From assembly GCF_024679095.1 (NCBI RefSeq), contig NC_066577.1:1516851-1580850 (forward strand): a stretch of DNA of 64,000 nt, written 5' to 3'. Positions 37,556 through 49,553 of this stretch are shown piece after piece (the first letter of the stretch is position 1; each line of letters opens with the position of its first letter). The translations under genes and the position numbers were made by a program. A model generated the notes under the pieces. The model was not told where the DNA came from, ran no database searches, and worked only from the letters and a program-made list of their open reading frames with translations. This stretch comes from Eriocheir sinensis. Its lineage: Eukaryota; Arthropoda; Malacostraca; Decapoda; Varunidae.

Positions 37556-38739
37556 CCCGACTCGAATCACATTAAAGCTTGCTATGTAAACGCTCGTAGC
37601 CTACGTAACAAATTTGAAGACTTAGAAGTCCTCGCAGCTACAAATCATTATCACATCATCGGACCCACAGAATCTTGGATAGACACTTCAAATAGAGATT
37701 TCATTGCTGAATATAGATAACCGGGTTATACCATCTTTAGTCATGAAAGAGAGAACAGACAGGTGGAGGCGTTATCTTTACATCCACAACTCTCTCAATC
37801 CAGTATCCGTGAAAAACAGATATTATAACCAGTGTAGACACGGTCTTCATTGAAATTAAAAATAAATCTCATAAAATAGTAATTGGACTTATCTACAGAC
37901 CGCCAAGGCAGACTCTTGATATCGACCACGCATTAAGTGAATTATTATTAGAAACAAGTAGCAGTTGCGAGGCAGTAATTGTTGGGGACTTTAACTTGCC
38001 AGTGAAAAGATGGGGTGAACCGTTGAACTGTCATACAGGGCTCGACCTGTACACAAATTTACTAGGAAGTGATTTGCATCAACACGCACAAGAACCGACT
38101 CGGGAAAATAATATACTTGACCTTATCTTTTCAATGACAGCTGATCTAGTTAATGAAGTAAATGTTGGTCCAATTTTTAGTTCTAGCGATCACCGAACAA
38201 TCACATTCAGCATCAATATGAAAGAAAGTGAAGTAACTCCTCGTAAAGAAAAGGTGCCTGAGTATCAGAGAGCGAATTTCGTAAGACTCCGATCAATTCT
38301 AAATAATTCTGACTGGACTGAAATCTCGGCTGAAACAGATATTGATAAATCTTGGGGGGTCTTCACCACAATATTGAACAATGCCATAAGCATATGCGTA
38401 CCCTATCGTAACAGACGTTCAGCTTTTAAGAAGAAATCCAAATGGTGGAATAACGAAAATCAAAATAGCCTATCTCTTAAAAAATGCGTATACAGTAGAT
38501 ACATATCAACTCAGAGTGAGGCTGACAAACTAGAGTTGGACAGAATTCGCCGCGAAACCAAGAAATTAATAAAACGAAGCAAGAAAAATCTTGAAGAATA
38601 TATAGCAGACTCAAGTAAATCTAATCCTAAAGAATTTTTTAGCAATGTAAATAATAAAAAGTCACTCGTGGTATCGGACCGCTTGCTAATGAAAATGGTA
38701 ACCACACGAACGATGAAAATGAAATGGCTACAATCCTAA
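37556..38739 (+). pseudogene. LINE family B: APE endonuclease and linker, frameshifted
   Basis: It begins with CYVNARSLRNKFEDLEVLA and GPTESWIDTSNRDF (catalytic Glu present), meets a stop near 37720 and frame changes to about 37990. It then continues VGDFNLP and SSSDHRTITF (catalytic Asp, Asn, Asp, His region) and a long basic linker up to 38739. The conserved order matches APE-type LINE endonucleases. Two or more lesions make it inactive. Confidence 0.85.
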
Positions 38740-38799
38740 ATAACTTTTTTCGCATCTGTATTTACCGACGAACACTGTTTATCACCTCAACCGCCGGAG

Positions 38800-39795
38800 G
38801 TTAGAAGGATGATAAGATGTTATGGCGTGCTCATCGTAGAAAGTGACATTTTACGCACAACTGAAAAAGATTAGCAAGCAAAGCTCCTGGTCCGGACAAA
38901 AGTACCTTGGGTCTTAAAAGATATCAAACATCAAATTTGTCAACCGCTCACCATCATACTCAATAAATCTTTAACAGCTGGAAAGTTCCGTCGGATTGGA
39001 AACTTGTAAATGTCACCAATTTTCAAAAAGGGGACAAGTCTCATCCAGGAAACTATCGACCAATTAGCCTGACATCGATTGTTTGTAAGTTAATGGAGAC
39101 TATCATTCGCGACAATATGGTGAAATTCTTCGAAGAAAATAATATAATAAATAATTCGCAACATGGCTTTCGTAGTAAACGTTCGTGTTTGACTAACTTA
39201 CTTGATTTTTTTCACTATATTTTTGAGGTGTTTGATGAAAGCAGATCAGTAGATATCATATATCTGGATTTGCAAAAGGCAATTGATAAGGTCCCCCACC
39301 AACGATTGCTCCGCAAACTATTGGCGCACGGTATCTCGGGTAACATTCACAATTGACTTGTGGACTGGCTCTCTGAGCGGAAACAAAGAGTAGTTCTAAA
39401 CGGTGTTACTTCTAACTGGCTCGACGTCAGAAGCGGCGTACCTCAAGGATCAGTGCTTGGCCCCATGCTCTTCTTAATTTATGTTAATGATATCGATGAT
39501 AGGCTCACTTGCAAAGTATCAAAATTTGCTGATGACACAAAAATTGCTAGTAAAGTAACTGCGACACTCGACGAAGAAGCTTTACAATCAGATCTAGATC
39601 GACTTGCACGTTGGGCCAATCAATGGCAAATGAAATTTAACGTTAACAAATGTAAAGTGTTGCACATCGGAAAAAAAATAACAATCGCGTTCAGTACGTA
39701 ATGAATGGCCAACAACTTTCTGCAGTAAGTAAAGAAAAGGATCTTGGAATCACTATATCAAGCGATTTAAAGCCCGGTCAGCATTGTTCAGAGGT
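38800..39795 (+). pseudogene. LINE family B: reverse transcriptase, frameshifted
   Basis: RT blocks are spread over frames: NYRPISLTSIVCKLMET (39050-39100), NSQHGFRSKRSCLTNLLD, IIYLDLQKAIDKVPH (motif A), RSGVPQGSVLGPMLFLIY (motif B) and SKFADDTKIAS (motif C), then WANQWQMKFNVNKC. A stop separates motif A from motif B at 39355. The thumb is missing after 39796 because the element is cut by the next LINE. Confidence 0.87.
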
Positions 39796-40164
39796 AAAGG
39801 TAGGTAGGAAGACACCTACCGAACGGGCGCAAGCCACTCCCGGTGAGGTATATATGGGAGGTGAGAAGGGAGCTGAAGCCCTCCAAAGACCCTTCCCATG
39901 TCCTCACTAACCGTTTCCCTATTGTCTCACCAACACCGGAGAGTAGTTCAGCATGCTCTCTAAAGACAGATCCTCTCTTTATCCACACCACACTACATTC
40001 ACACAACATATACACCTTTTCCCAAAATTAAAATTTCAAATGGCGCACATACACCAAGCCTCAGAGTCCCTGCCTGGGGTGGGACCACAATTCCCCAGGA
40101 GGACTCCCCTTCTGGCTGCCGACCCGAGAGGTGTCTTGATAACTCCTCGAACCTCTTTCTTCTC

Positions 40165-40941
40165 AATTTCTGCAACATTCGCGGTCTTCGCTCTAATTTT
40201 CATTCTGTGGAACATCATATATCCTCCTCTAAACCTCACCTTCTCTTCCTTACCGAAACACAGGTTTCTGAGGCTACTGACAGCAATCTCTACTCTGTTC
40301 CCTCCTACTATCTCTATTATAAGTTTCAATCCAAAGCTGGATGTTGCGCCTACGTGCGCAACGACATCACTTGCTCTCGTGCCCACAACCTTGACTCTTC
40401 TGAATTTTCCACCATCTGGCTAAGACTTCATTGTCATTCTATTACTAAATACATCTGTGCTGTTTATCTCTCACCTAACTCTACCAACTATGTAAAATTC
40501 TTTGACTATTTGAATTCTAAAGCGGAGCACATCTTGATCCACTCTCCCTTCGCTGAAATCTCCATCCTAGGAGATTTCAATGTTCACCACCAGCTTTGGC
40601 TTTCATCCTCTTTCACTGACCATCCTGGTGAACAAGCCTACAACTTTGCTATCCTCAACGACCTGGAGCAGTTGGTCCAGCACCCTATACGTATTCCCGA
40701 CCGTCTTGGAGATCGGCCCAACATTCTAGACCTCTTCCTTACCTCAAACCCTTCTGCTTATTCTGTCAAACTGTTCTCTCCGTTGGGCTCCTTCGATCAC
40801 AATCTTATTTCTGCATCCTGTCCTATCGCTCCTGTACACCCTCTGGACCCACCGAAGAGGCGATGCTTCTGGCATTTTCCTTCATCTCGGTGGGACGACC
40901 TGAGGATGTACTTCCTTCTGATTCCGTGGAATGATTACTGA
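40165..40941 (+). pseudogene. LINE family I: APE-type endonuclease
   Basis: The frame opens with [19 protein letters not shown], continues LLFLTETQV (catalytic Glu), [13 protein letters not shown] (Asp and Asn) and [12 protein letters not shown] (catalytic His). It is open for about 255 codons to 40941 and is therefore the best preserved segment of this element. It then breaks before the linker (AKKPWFNYACSRAVNDRE, 41042-41098). It would nick genomic DNA at the insertion site. Confidence 0.83.
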
Positions 40942-41429
40942 TTCCAGGATAGAGACCCCTATGGGGTTGCTCAATGCATCACAGAGGTGATTGTCTCTGC
41001 AATGGAGGCATACATTCCTCGTTCTTTCTCTACTCCTCACGCTAAAAAGCCTTGGTTCAATTACGCTTGTTCTCGTGCTGTCAATGATAGAGAGGTAGCT
41101 CACAAAAGGTACCAGAGCCTTCAAACTAATGCTAATTATGAACTTTACATTTCTGCCCGAAATCGTGCCAAATCTATTCTCCGACTAACCAAAATTCTTT
41201 CATTAATAGAAAATGTCAAAACCTTGCTTTTAACTCTTCCGTGACTTCTGGCATCTAGCCAAAACATCTCCTTCAACTTCACTTCATCATCTTTCCCTCC
41301 ACTCAGTCCTAACGGCAACACTGCCGTCTCATCTATCTCTAAGGCTGAACTCTTCTCTCAAACTTTTTCTAAAAACTCCACTCTGGACGATTCTGGGCAT
41401 ATTCCTCCTACTCATCCCACCTCTGACTC

Positions 41430-42971
41430 CTTTATGCCTCTTATAAAGATTCTGCAAAATGATGTTTCTATGCCCTCTGGCCTCAATCCTCAGAAGGCTT
41501 ATGGACCTGATGGAGTGCTTCCTATTGTCCTTAAAACTGTGCCTCCGTGCTATCACCCTGCCTGGTCAAACTCTTTCGCCTCTGCCTGTCAACATCTACC
41601 TTTCCTTCTTGCTGGAAGTATGCCTTCATACAGCCTGTGCCTAAGAAGGGTGACCGCCCAATCCCTCAAACTACCGTCCTATAGCTTTACTTTCTTGTCT
41701 ATCTAAAGCTTTTTGAATCAATCATTAACCGGAGGATTCAAAAGCACCTTTCCACTTCTGACCTTCTATCTGATCGCCAGTATGGGTTCCGCAAGGGGCG
41801 TTCTACTGGTGATCTCCTAGCCTTCTTAACTGACTCTTGGTCATCCTCTCTTAGCCGTTTCGGTGAAACTTTTGCTATTGCGCTGGACATATCAAAAGCT
41901 TTTGATAGGTCTGGCACAAATCTTGCTTTCTAAACCACCCTCCTACGGTTTCTATCCTTCTCTGTACCTTTATCTCCAGTTTCCTTTCTGACCGTTCTAT
42001 TTCTGCCGTGGTAGACGGTCACTGTTCTTCTCTAAATCTATTAACAGTGGTGTCCCACAGGGTTCTGTCCTATCTCCCACTCTTTTTCTATTGTTCATTG
42101 ATGATCTTCTTTCCAAAACGAACTGTCCTATCCATTCCTACGCCGATGACTCCACTCTGCATTACTCAACTTCTTTTAATAGAAGACCCACCCTTCAGGA
42201 ACATAACGACTCAAGGCTGGAGGCTGCAGAACGCTTAGCCTCAGACCTTACTATTATTTCCGATTGGGGCAAGAAGAACTGGTGTCCTTCAACGCCTCAA
42301 AACACAATTTATCCACCTATCCACTCGACACAATCATCAAAACAACTATACCCTAGTCTTTGACAAAACCCAGCGATCACCTTCCTCAACACTAAACATC
42401 CTCGGTCTCTCCTTCACTCAATATCTCAACTGAAACTTCATATCTCATCTCTTACTAAATCAGCTTCCTCGAGGCTGGGCGTTCTGTACTGTCTCCGCCA
42501 GTTCTTCTCCCCTGCACAGTTGCTGTCCATATACAGGGCCTTGTCCGGCCCTCGTATGGAGTATGCTTTTCATGGGTGGGGGGGCTCCACTCTCACCGAT
42601 CTTCGGGACAGAGTGGAGGCTAAGGCTCTTCGTCTCCTCAGCTCTCCTCCTCATACTGATAGTCTTCACCTCTTAAATTCCGCCGCAATGTTGCCTCTCT
42701 TTCTATCTTCTATCGATATTTCCACGCTGACTGCTCTCTGAACTTGCTAACTGCATGCTCCCTCCCGCGGCCCCGCTGCACTCGACTTTATACTCATGCT
42801 CATCCCTATACTGTCCAAAACCCTTATGCAAGAGTTAACCAGCATCTTCACTCTTTCTTCCCTCACGCTGGTAAACTCTGGAACAATCTTCCTTCATCTG
42901 CATTTCCTCCTGCCTATGACTTGAACTCTTTCAAGAGGAGGGTATCAGGACACCTCTCCTCCTGTATTTGA
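41430..42971 (+). pseudogene. LINE family I: reverse transcriptase and C-terminal region, broken
   Basis: Fragments include KAYGPDGVLPIVLK (fingers, in frame at 41497-41540), RQYGFRKGRSTGDLLAFL (frame-corrected reading near 41775-41825), ALDISKAFDR (motif A, 41880-41910), a motif B region around 42050 (GVPQGSVLSP-like), and PIHSYADDSTLHY (motif C, YADD). The C-terminus reads FFPHAGKLWNNLPSSAFP, a typical late LINE block, ending at 42971. At least four frame changes are present. The sequence ctgaacttgctaactgcatg at 42741-42760 is the undisturbed equivalent of the Harbinger insertion site at 52323. Confidence 0.83.
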
Positions 42972-43095
42972 TCTTCCTTTCGGCCACCTCTTTTGTTTTA
43001 CTTTAGGAGCAGCGAGTATGGGCTTTTTTATTATTGTTTCTTTTTTGTGTGTGCCCGTGAGCTGTCTCCTTTGGTGTAAAAAATATAGATATATA

Positions 43096-43570
43096 GATAT
43101 AATGACAAATAAATATAATGTGAGATAAGTAGATGAATTTTTAATAGGAGGAAAAGAAGAAAAAGGTCAGTAGATATTGACTGAAGAAAATACTTACCTA
43201 TACACACAGCTGAAAGATAAACGATTATGAACATGACGTAGAATCACTTGCATCGTTTGTGGCTTTAAAAAAAATAAAGAAGGAAAAAGCTGTCACTAAT
43301 TAAAGGAAGGATAAAAGTAAGAGTAAAAGTAAAAGCTAAAAAAAGTATTATTAAAGCAAAAGTAAAACAATAAAATTGAAATAAGTTAAAAAAATTGGAA
43401 GAGACTTTGTTACTGTAGATAGAAAAGAAAAAGTAAAAAAGTGATAAAGGAAGAAAAACCTCACTATAAAATCAAAGAAAGAGAAGCTAACCAGCCAGCG
43501 GTGGCCTTTGTCCCCGATGCTGCAGCCCAAGAAAGGAATTTGTGTTGCTTAATTGAATTAGTGGCCGACC
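43096..43570. repeat. Dispersed repeat R1, copy 1
   Basis: Bases from about 43135 to 43570 align with 62690-63220. They share ggtcagta, agctgaaagataaa, cacttg-atc-tttgtggct, an A-rich central part, and a conserved end containing ggaatttgtgttgctt and attgaattagtggc. No coding capacity is recognised. Both copies are followed by pyrimidine-rich DNA. Confidence 0.75.
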
Positions 43571-44599
43571 CTACTACCCTCCTGCTCCTCCTCTTCCTCT
43601 ACCTCCTCCTCCTCTTCCTGCTCTTTTTTTTCTTTCTTTTCTTCCCTCACTACCACCCTCCACATCCCTCTTGTTCTTCTCTGCTCCTACATCCCTTCAC
43701 TCCAGCTCAACTCCCCTTCCACCAAGCTCTCTATCACTCTTATCGCTTTTTCCTCTCAATAACCGTCTCCACCTCCCTTCATCTTTTCGTTTTACCTCCA
43801 CTTTAACACCCATCCACCAACGTCCACTACCCCCATTCCTCCTCCTTCTCCTATCGCTGTCTCCTCACACCTCCCTGCCCCTCCCCTCCAACAAGTGAGT
43901 TCCACCCCCACATCCCCTTACCAGTCTCCAACCATTTCCACTCACAACACCCCTCCTACGCCCTCTTCCCTCTCCCCCCATAACGGAGCTCGTGACAGTC
44001 TCGTTAGATCCAGGTTGAGTTATCGGTGGATTTTTACCTCTGATTTTTCTGTTTTGTTTGTTTATTTATTTTCGTTTTGTTAAGTATGACTGAATTTTTT
44101 TTCTTTGACTTGTCTTATGTGTTTTTTCCTCTCTGTTTTGTTCTTGTGCTCAGTGACTGTCTTGTTTGTTTGTTGCCTAATTCAGTTTTTTGCAAGATAG
44201 ATTGTCGCTTCTTCTTCCTGCTGAAGTTGTTTATGTTGTTGTTTCGTGTGCAGCATTTCTCACACTTACAGGTCTGTTAATAATCACTCATCAATTTTCA
44301 TCATATTTACTTAAATTTGGGAAGAACAGGTTGTCCCTAATTTTCCAAACATTTATTACACAATTAGCACACAGAGTCGATCTTGAATGGTTTCGAACAA
44401 AGTTACGGTAAATAAAACATATTGTTCGCAATATCCTGTTTTATGTAAAGGAAATAATACGTATTTGTAATGTAAAGAAAACGCAACTGATAGTAAAGAA
44501 TGTAAAGATAAAATTATTGGGAACATAACACAAGTAATCCACGAGTCCGGTAGGGCCATGCAAGGCCACAACAAAAAAATCAGGCACGGTCATTGTGAT
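43571..44599. other. Pyrimidine-rich then AT-rich unassigned DNA
   Basis: C/T-rich DNA to about 43990, then T-rich DNA to 44600. Frames of 60-70 codons are low complexity. Nothing is recognised. Confidence 0.5.
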
Positions 44600-45384
44600 A
44601 TAACACAAACAACTCTTACAATGACATATCAGCTGACTGTGTAGGACTTGAGAGTTGCCGAGCACGGGTGTGGTGCTGTCCACGTTCACGAATCCTCCAA
44701 CATTGTGATGTAACACAAACAACTCTTACAATGACATATCAGCTGACTGTGTAGGACTTGAGTGTTGCCGAGCACGGGTGTGGTGCTGTCCACATTCACG
44801 AATCCTCCAACATTGTGATGTAACACAAACAACTCTTACAATGACATATCAGTTGACTGTAGGACTTGAGGTTGAGCACGAGTGTGGAGCTGTGCACGTT
44901 CACGAATCCTCCAACATTGTGATGTAACACAAACTTATCAGCTGACGGTGTTGGACTTGAGTGCTGCCGAGCACGGGTGTGGTGCTGCACACGTTCACGA
45001 ATCCTCCAACATTGAACTGTTTTTCTTCATCTCGTTTGAATCACATTCCGTTAATTGTGGTCCGCGGTCTTTCCGGGCCTGCCTTGACGTGCTCAGCTTT
45101 CCTTGGCGGCGCCGTGATCCGAGTCGTCTGTGTCCTGACCTTGCCCCTTGGCCTTGGCCGTGGTGGTAAGTGGCTTTCGCTGCGTGACATAACTCCTTCC
45201 TCAGCTCGACCACGGCCCCGGTGCCCTGTGATGGTGCTGCGGCTCTCGGCGTCCCCTTCTTTGGGTGATCCACCGCACGTCGCGGCGGCCTCCACCGCGG
45301 CAGTGTTTTGTACATTTCTGGCGCAACAAGATAACTTGTCCGCATCAGTGTCTCTACAGCAAGTTTTCCAACATGAGACGTTTT

Positions 45385-45594
<210 letters not shown>

Positions 45595-45595
45595 T

Positions 45596-45852
45596 TCAGC
45601 AAGGGAGTCAGTTCAAGGGCATAAAAATGGGTCAATTTCGGGAGGAGAGGTGTCCTGATACCCTCCTCTTGAAAGAGTTCAAATCATAAGCAGGAAGAAA
45701 TACAGATGAAGGAAGATTGTTCCAGAGTTTACCAGCGTGAGGGGATGAAAGAGTGAAGATGCTGGTTAACTCCTGTAAGGGATTTGGACAGTAAAGGATG
45801 AGCTTGAGTAGAAAATCGTGTGTATGCGAGGCCCGGGAGGGGAGGCATGCAG
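45596..45852 (-). mobile_element. LINE family I, 3' fragment with expanded (TA)n tail
   Basis: It matches the 3' end of the LINE at 39797-43095, for example tcctgataccctcctcttgaaag and ccagagtttaccagcgtgag. The (TA)n tract at 45389-45595 lies exactly where the LINE tail (atatagatatatag) should be. A 72-bp segment of the 3'UTR is missing compared with the copy at 51992, between two aaaaatggg repeats. It is interrupted at 45853 by a Harbinger-type element. Confidence 0.85.
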
Positions 45853-45855
45853 TTA

Positions 45856-46630
45856 AGGCGCTGGTACACTAGCACATTTTCCGTCAATATTTTTCATCAA
45901 CTTCCTCAAAACTGACAACTTCTTTTTAAGGCGCTGTTACACTAGCTCATTTTCCGTCAATATTTTTCATCAACTTCCGTCTGCACCTCGTTTGCACTGC
46001 TTCCGTCACATGTAAACAAAACACCATGGCCCTGACACACAGATAGCTTATCGCCGCTATCAGCGTGATTAGGTGTTTAATGAAGCTGAGACGAGCCAAA
46101 CAAGCCAGAAGACGAGAGTGATGGGAGTAGTAGGCACGTCGCGAACAAGAAAGTGTTTACTATCGACTCATGAGGGAGCTGAGATTTGAGGGACCACAAG
46201 GCAATGAGGAGCTGGATCAGGCCTGACATGGACCAGTACAACTAACTTTTGGAGCCCTTATTCATATATAAATCATCTCTGTGGTTCCAGAGACACTATG
46301 GTTTCTTAGGCTTTCAATAAGCAATTCTTCTGAGAGTCTTGTCCACTGAGGTGAGCCATTATTTATTGCAAGGTCTTCAAAGCGAGAGAAGCACACGGAG
46401 TGTATCACATGTAAACAAGTTCTCGTCACACTAGACACTGTAGGCTTTTATGACACTATATTACAGAATGTAACTACATGTGTAATTGCTTTATTGAATA
46501 TTTTTACCTATATTAAACAGTTGAATTGCTTCTCATGAAAAACAGTGGTTTAATTTGAATATTTCCTCATCATCCACTATGGATTCTGATTTCATTAAAA
46601 AAAGTTGTTGACAACTTTCCATTTGAAGAC
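45856..46630. mobile_element. PIF/Harbinger-derived element, copy 1, right end lost
   Basis: It starts AGGCGCTGGTACACTAGCAC after a TTA (45853-45855), as in the complete copy at 52326-53211. An internal second copy of the terminal sequence occurs about 73 bases inward. Similarity ends at 46630 (catttgaagac), where the tail of the family-B LINE (-) begins; the right inverted repeat is absent from this locus. Confidence 0.83.
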
Positions 46631-48531
46631 ACAAAGGAACACAAAGGAACACAAAGGAAGAACAAACAACAGCAGACCTGCTGGTCCCATGAGGTAGTTT
46701 GTGACAAGTTACACTAACTATCTAATCAAAGGTGGAAGATGAAGGGCAGCAAAGGCGAAGGCCCCTCCCCACCACCCCATCCCTCCAGCCGAAGCTGGCA
46801 GGAAAGGAAAAAGAACCATGCAGCATGGAAAAACTGCATGGAAATTATGTAGGAAAGAGGAAAGAACTACCATTGCTCCTACCACTAAGCGGGCGATAAA
46901 AGCGGACAAGGACACCAGTATTCGGAAAGAACTTAACGTATTACGACAATGAGTAATATCTTAGTTGCTGGTTGATTCAAAACACTTGTCTAATCTACTC
47001 TTGAAGGCCGTAATGTTGTACTATCAACGACATCACAAGGTAGAGAGTTCCAAACATTAACAACTCGATTGAAGAAGTGTTTAGCTTCAAAGTGGACGAG
47101 AATCTTTTACCACTTATCTTCAAATTGTGATTTCTTCTTGTTCTATTTGATCGATCAATTGTAAAGTAATCTTCCGCATTAATATCACTGAATCCTTTAA
47201 ACATTTTAAACACTTTTATTAGATCGCCTCGCATTCTTCATTTTGATAGGCTGAATAAATTTACTTCTTTAAGCCTTTGTTCATATGACAAATTTCTCAA
47301 CCTAGGAATCATCTTTGTTACTCTTCGTTGGACCCGTTCCAACTTTTCTATGTCTTTTCTGTAGTAGGGAGACCAAAACTGTACACAGTACTCTAGACGG
47401 AGTCGAACCAACGAATTATACAGTTTTAATATTACTTTTTCCGATTTATTATTAAAGACTCGTCCGATGAAGCCAACCAATTTGTTTGCAGTTTTAACTA
47501 CCTCTGAACAATGCTGACCGGGCTTTAAATCGCTTGATATAGTGATTCAAGATCCTTTTCTTTACTTAGTGCAGAAAGTTGTTACTATTCATTACGTACC
47601 GAACGCGATTGTTATTTTTTCCGATGTGCAACACTTTACATTTGTCAACGTTAAATTTCATTTGCCATTGATTGGCCCAACGTGCAAGTCGATCTAGATC
47701 TGATTGTAAAGCTTCTTCGTCGAGTGTCGCAGTTACTTTACTTGCAATTTTTGTGTCATCAGCAAATTTTGATACTTTGCAAGTGAGCCCATCATCGATA
47801 TCATTAACATAAATTAAGAAGAGCATAAATAAGCACTCATCCTTGAGGTACGCCGCTTTTTGACATCGAGCCGGTTAGATGTAACACCGTTTAGAACTAC
47901 TTCTGTTTCCGCTCAGAGAGCCAGTCCGCAAGCCAATAATTGAATGTTACACGAGATACCGTGCGCCAATAGTTTGCTGAACAATCGTTGGTGGGGACCT
48001 TATCAAATGCCTTTGAAAATCCAGATATATGATATCTACTGATCTGTTTTCATCGAACACCTCAAAAATATAGTGAAAATCAAGTAAGTTAGTTAAACAC
48101 GAACGTTTACTACGAAGCCATGTTATGAATTTTTTATTATATTATTTTCTTCGAAGAATTTCACCATATTGTCGCGGAATGATAGGCTTTATTAACTTAC
48201 AAACAATCGATGTCAGGCTAATTGGTCGATAGTTTCCTGATGAGATACTTGTCCCTTTTTTGGAAAATTGGTGACATGTGCAAGTTCTCCAACTGACGAA
48301 ACTTTTCCAGAAGCTGTTAAAGATTTATTGAATATGATGGAGAGCGGTTGACAAATTTGATGTTTGATATCTTTTAAGACCCTAGGGGTAATTTTGTCTG
48401 GGACCAGGGAGCTTTTGCTTACTTTAATCTTATCACTTGTGCGTAAATGTCACTTTGCACGATGAGCACTGCCCTTTAACAACATCTTTTTTTCGGCTCC
48501 TTCTAACCTCCGGCGGTTGAGGTGATAAACA
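46631..48531 (-). mobile_element. CR1-like LINE, family B, 5'-truncated copy J
   Basis: On the minus strand it runs from just before the RT fingers to a 3' tail of three 10-bp units (on + acacaaagga at 46631-46660). The 3'UTR includes cccatgaggtagtttgtg. The RT part is nearly the same as copy H (38770-39790) and adds the thumb and 3'UTR that H lacks. Its 5' end meets the 5' end of copy K head to head at 48531/48532. Confidence 0.87.
46995..48300 (-). pseudogene. LINE family B: RT palm and thumb, broken
   Basis: Frames carry KFADDTKIASKVTATLDEEA with WQMKFNVDKCKVLHIG (47566-47826), then [40 protein letters not shown] and RLRNLSYEQRLKEVNLFSL (47238-47480), and RGDLIKVFKMFKGF (46995-47234). The motif B region near 47830-47870 is frameshifted and the upstream fingers are decayed. 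It is inactive. Confidence 0.85.
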
Positions 48532-49553
48532 CTAACAATAACAGCAGGAGCCTCAGAAACAAGATAGACTTACTAAGGGGTGAAGCTTGTTCAGAAAATT
48601 TTGACATAATAGCGATCACTGAGACATGGATAGACACTGCTAATAGAAATTTTAGATCAGAATTTGAAATAACGGGTTATCAGATGTTTCACACAGACAG
48701 AAGGGGCAGAAAGAGAGGTGGAGTTGCGCTATATGTTAAAGACTCACTTAAATGTTTAGTTAACAACTCAGTCAAAACTAACATGGATTCAGAATCAGTT
48801 TGGGTGGACGTTTACAAAGGGAAAGAAAAACTAACTCTAGGAGTTATATACAGGCCACCCAACCTTAACAGGCAGGACACGAGTATATTACTACAGGAGA
48901 TTGGCAGGGCGAGTATGAATAGAAATGTCTGCGTAATGGGGGACTTTAATTATAGGAATATAGACTGGGAAGATCTAGTGGGTGACCTGGAAGCCGAGGA
49001 CTTTCTTGAAGTTATACAAGATAATTTCCTTAAGCAGGTAGTTACTGAGCCTACCAGAGGAGATAACATATTAGACTTAGTCCTAACCAATAATGGGAAC
49101 TTGCTACGTGAGTTGGAGGTGGGCGGAGAGTTAGGAAATAGTGATCACAGAACGGTTCGTTTTAGCTTAGACTGGGCGGTAACCCGAGAACCAAACCCAG
49201 TGTTAGTGCCAGATTTTAGAAGAGCAAACTACGAGGGGCTTCGAAGACATCTTGAAGGGGTAAACTGGGATAATTTAGGGATTCATGAGGGCCAGAACTG
49301 CGGATTGGAGAGCCAGGAGAACCAGGTAGAAATGTCTTACAATAATTTAGTTAGAGTAATAGTAGAGGGGCAAGAACAGCATATACCACAGCGAACACTT
49401 AGAAAAGAAAACAATGCTCCTAAGTGGATGACTCGTGGACTAAAACACGAGATTGGGTTAAAGAAGGGAATTTATCAGAAAATAAAGAATGGGGAACACA
49501 TCTCAGTGGCCTGTACTTCGAACTATCTATATTATTTAATAAAAAAACCATGA
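48522..49553 (+). CDS. LINE ORF2 N-terminal part: APE-type endonuclease
   Basis: An open stretch of about 340 codons. It contains SRSLRNKIDLLRGEA, IIAITETWIDTANRNF (catalytic Glu), KRGGVALYVKDSLKCLV, LGVIYRPPNLN, CVMGDFNYRNIDWEDL (catalytic Asp/Asn), LDLVLTNNGN and GNSDHRTVRFSL (final Asp-His pair). All catalytic residues expected of APE-type LINE endonucleases are visible. The linker FRRANYEGLRRHLEGVNW follows. A frameshift after 49490 separates it from the RT frame, whereas an intact ORF2 would be continuous. The first codons probably belong to the adjacent DNA, so the true start is not known. Confidence 0.88.
   Translation: MINTNNNSRSLRNKIDLLRGEACSENFDIIAITETWIDTANRNFRSEFEITGYQMFHTDRRGRKRGGVALYVKDSLKCLVNNSVKTNMDSESVWVDVYKGKEKLTLGVIYRPPNLNRQDTSILLQEIGRASMNRNVCVMGDFNYRNIDWEDLVGDLEAEDFLEVIQDNFLKQVVTEPTRGDNILDLVLTNNGNLLRELEVGGELGNSDHRTVRFSLDWAVTREPNPVLVPDFRRANYEGLRRHLEGVNWDNLGIHEGQNCGLESQENQVEMSYNNLVRVIVEGQEQHIPQRTLRKENNAPKWMTRGLKHEIGLKKGIYQKIKNGEHISVACTSNYLYYLIKKP

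Larger units (their letters stand above)
36540..39796 (+). mobile_element. CR1-like LINE, family B, with ORF1 and most of ORF2 (copy H)
   Basis: This copy starts after a (CTC)n tract, includes a 5' region, an ORF1 with an esterase-like domain (36741-37532), and ORF2 endonuclease and RT. It stops abruptly at about 39796 inside the thumb (after SSDLKPGQHCSEV), where an unrelated LINE begins. A second, 3'-complete copy of the same family lies at 46631-48531 (-). ORF2 is broken by several frameshifts and stops. Confidence 0.87.
39797..43095 (+). mobile_element. Non-LTR LINE, family I, near full length
   Basis: A distinct LINE follows family B without a gap. It has an untranslated leader of about 350 bp, an APE endonuclease (40165-40940), RT (41430-42270) and a C-terminal region ending at 42971. 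Its 3'UTR (ggccacctctt, ggagcagcgagtatgggc) ends in atatagatatatagatat near 43095. Two further 3' pieces, on the minus strand at 45596-45852 and 51992-53338, identify this tail. Jockey/I-group affinity is suggested by motifs but not resolved. Numerous frameshifts are present. Confidence 0.85.

Noticed and set aside
45030..45383. GC-rich block as a host protein exon
   Set aside because: Present twice inside a composite repeat with indels between copies; frames are not conserved between the two.
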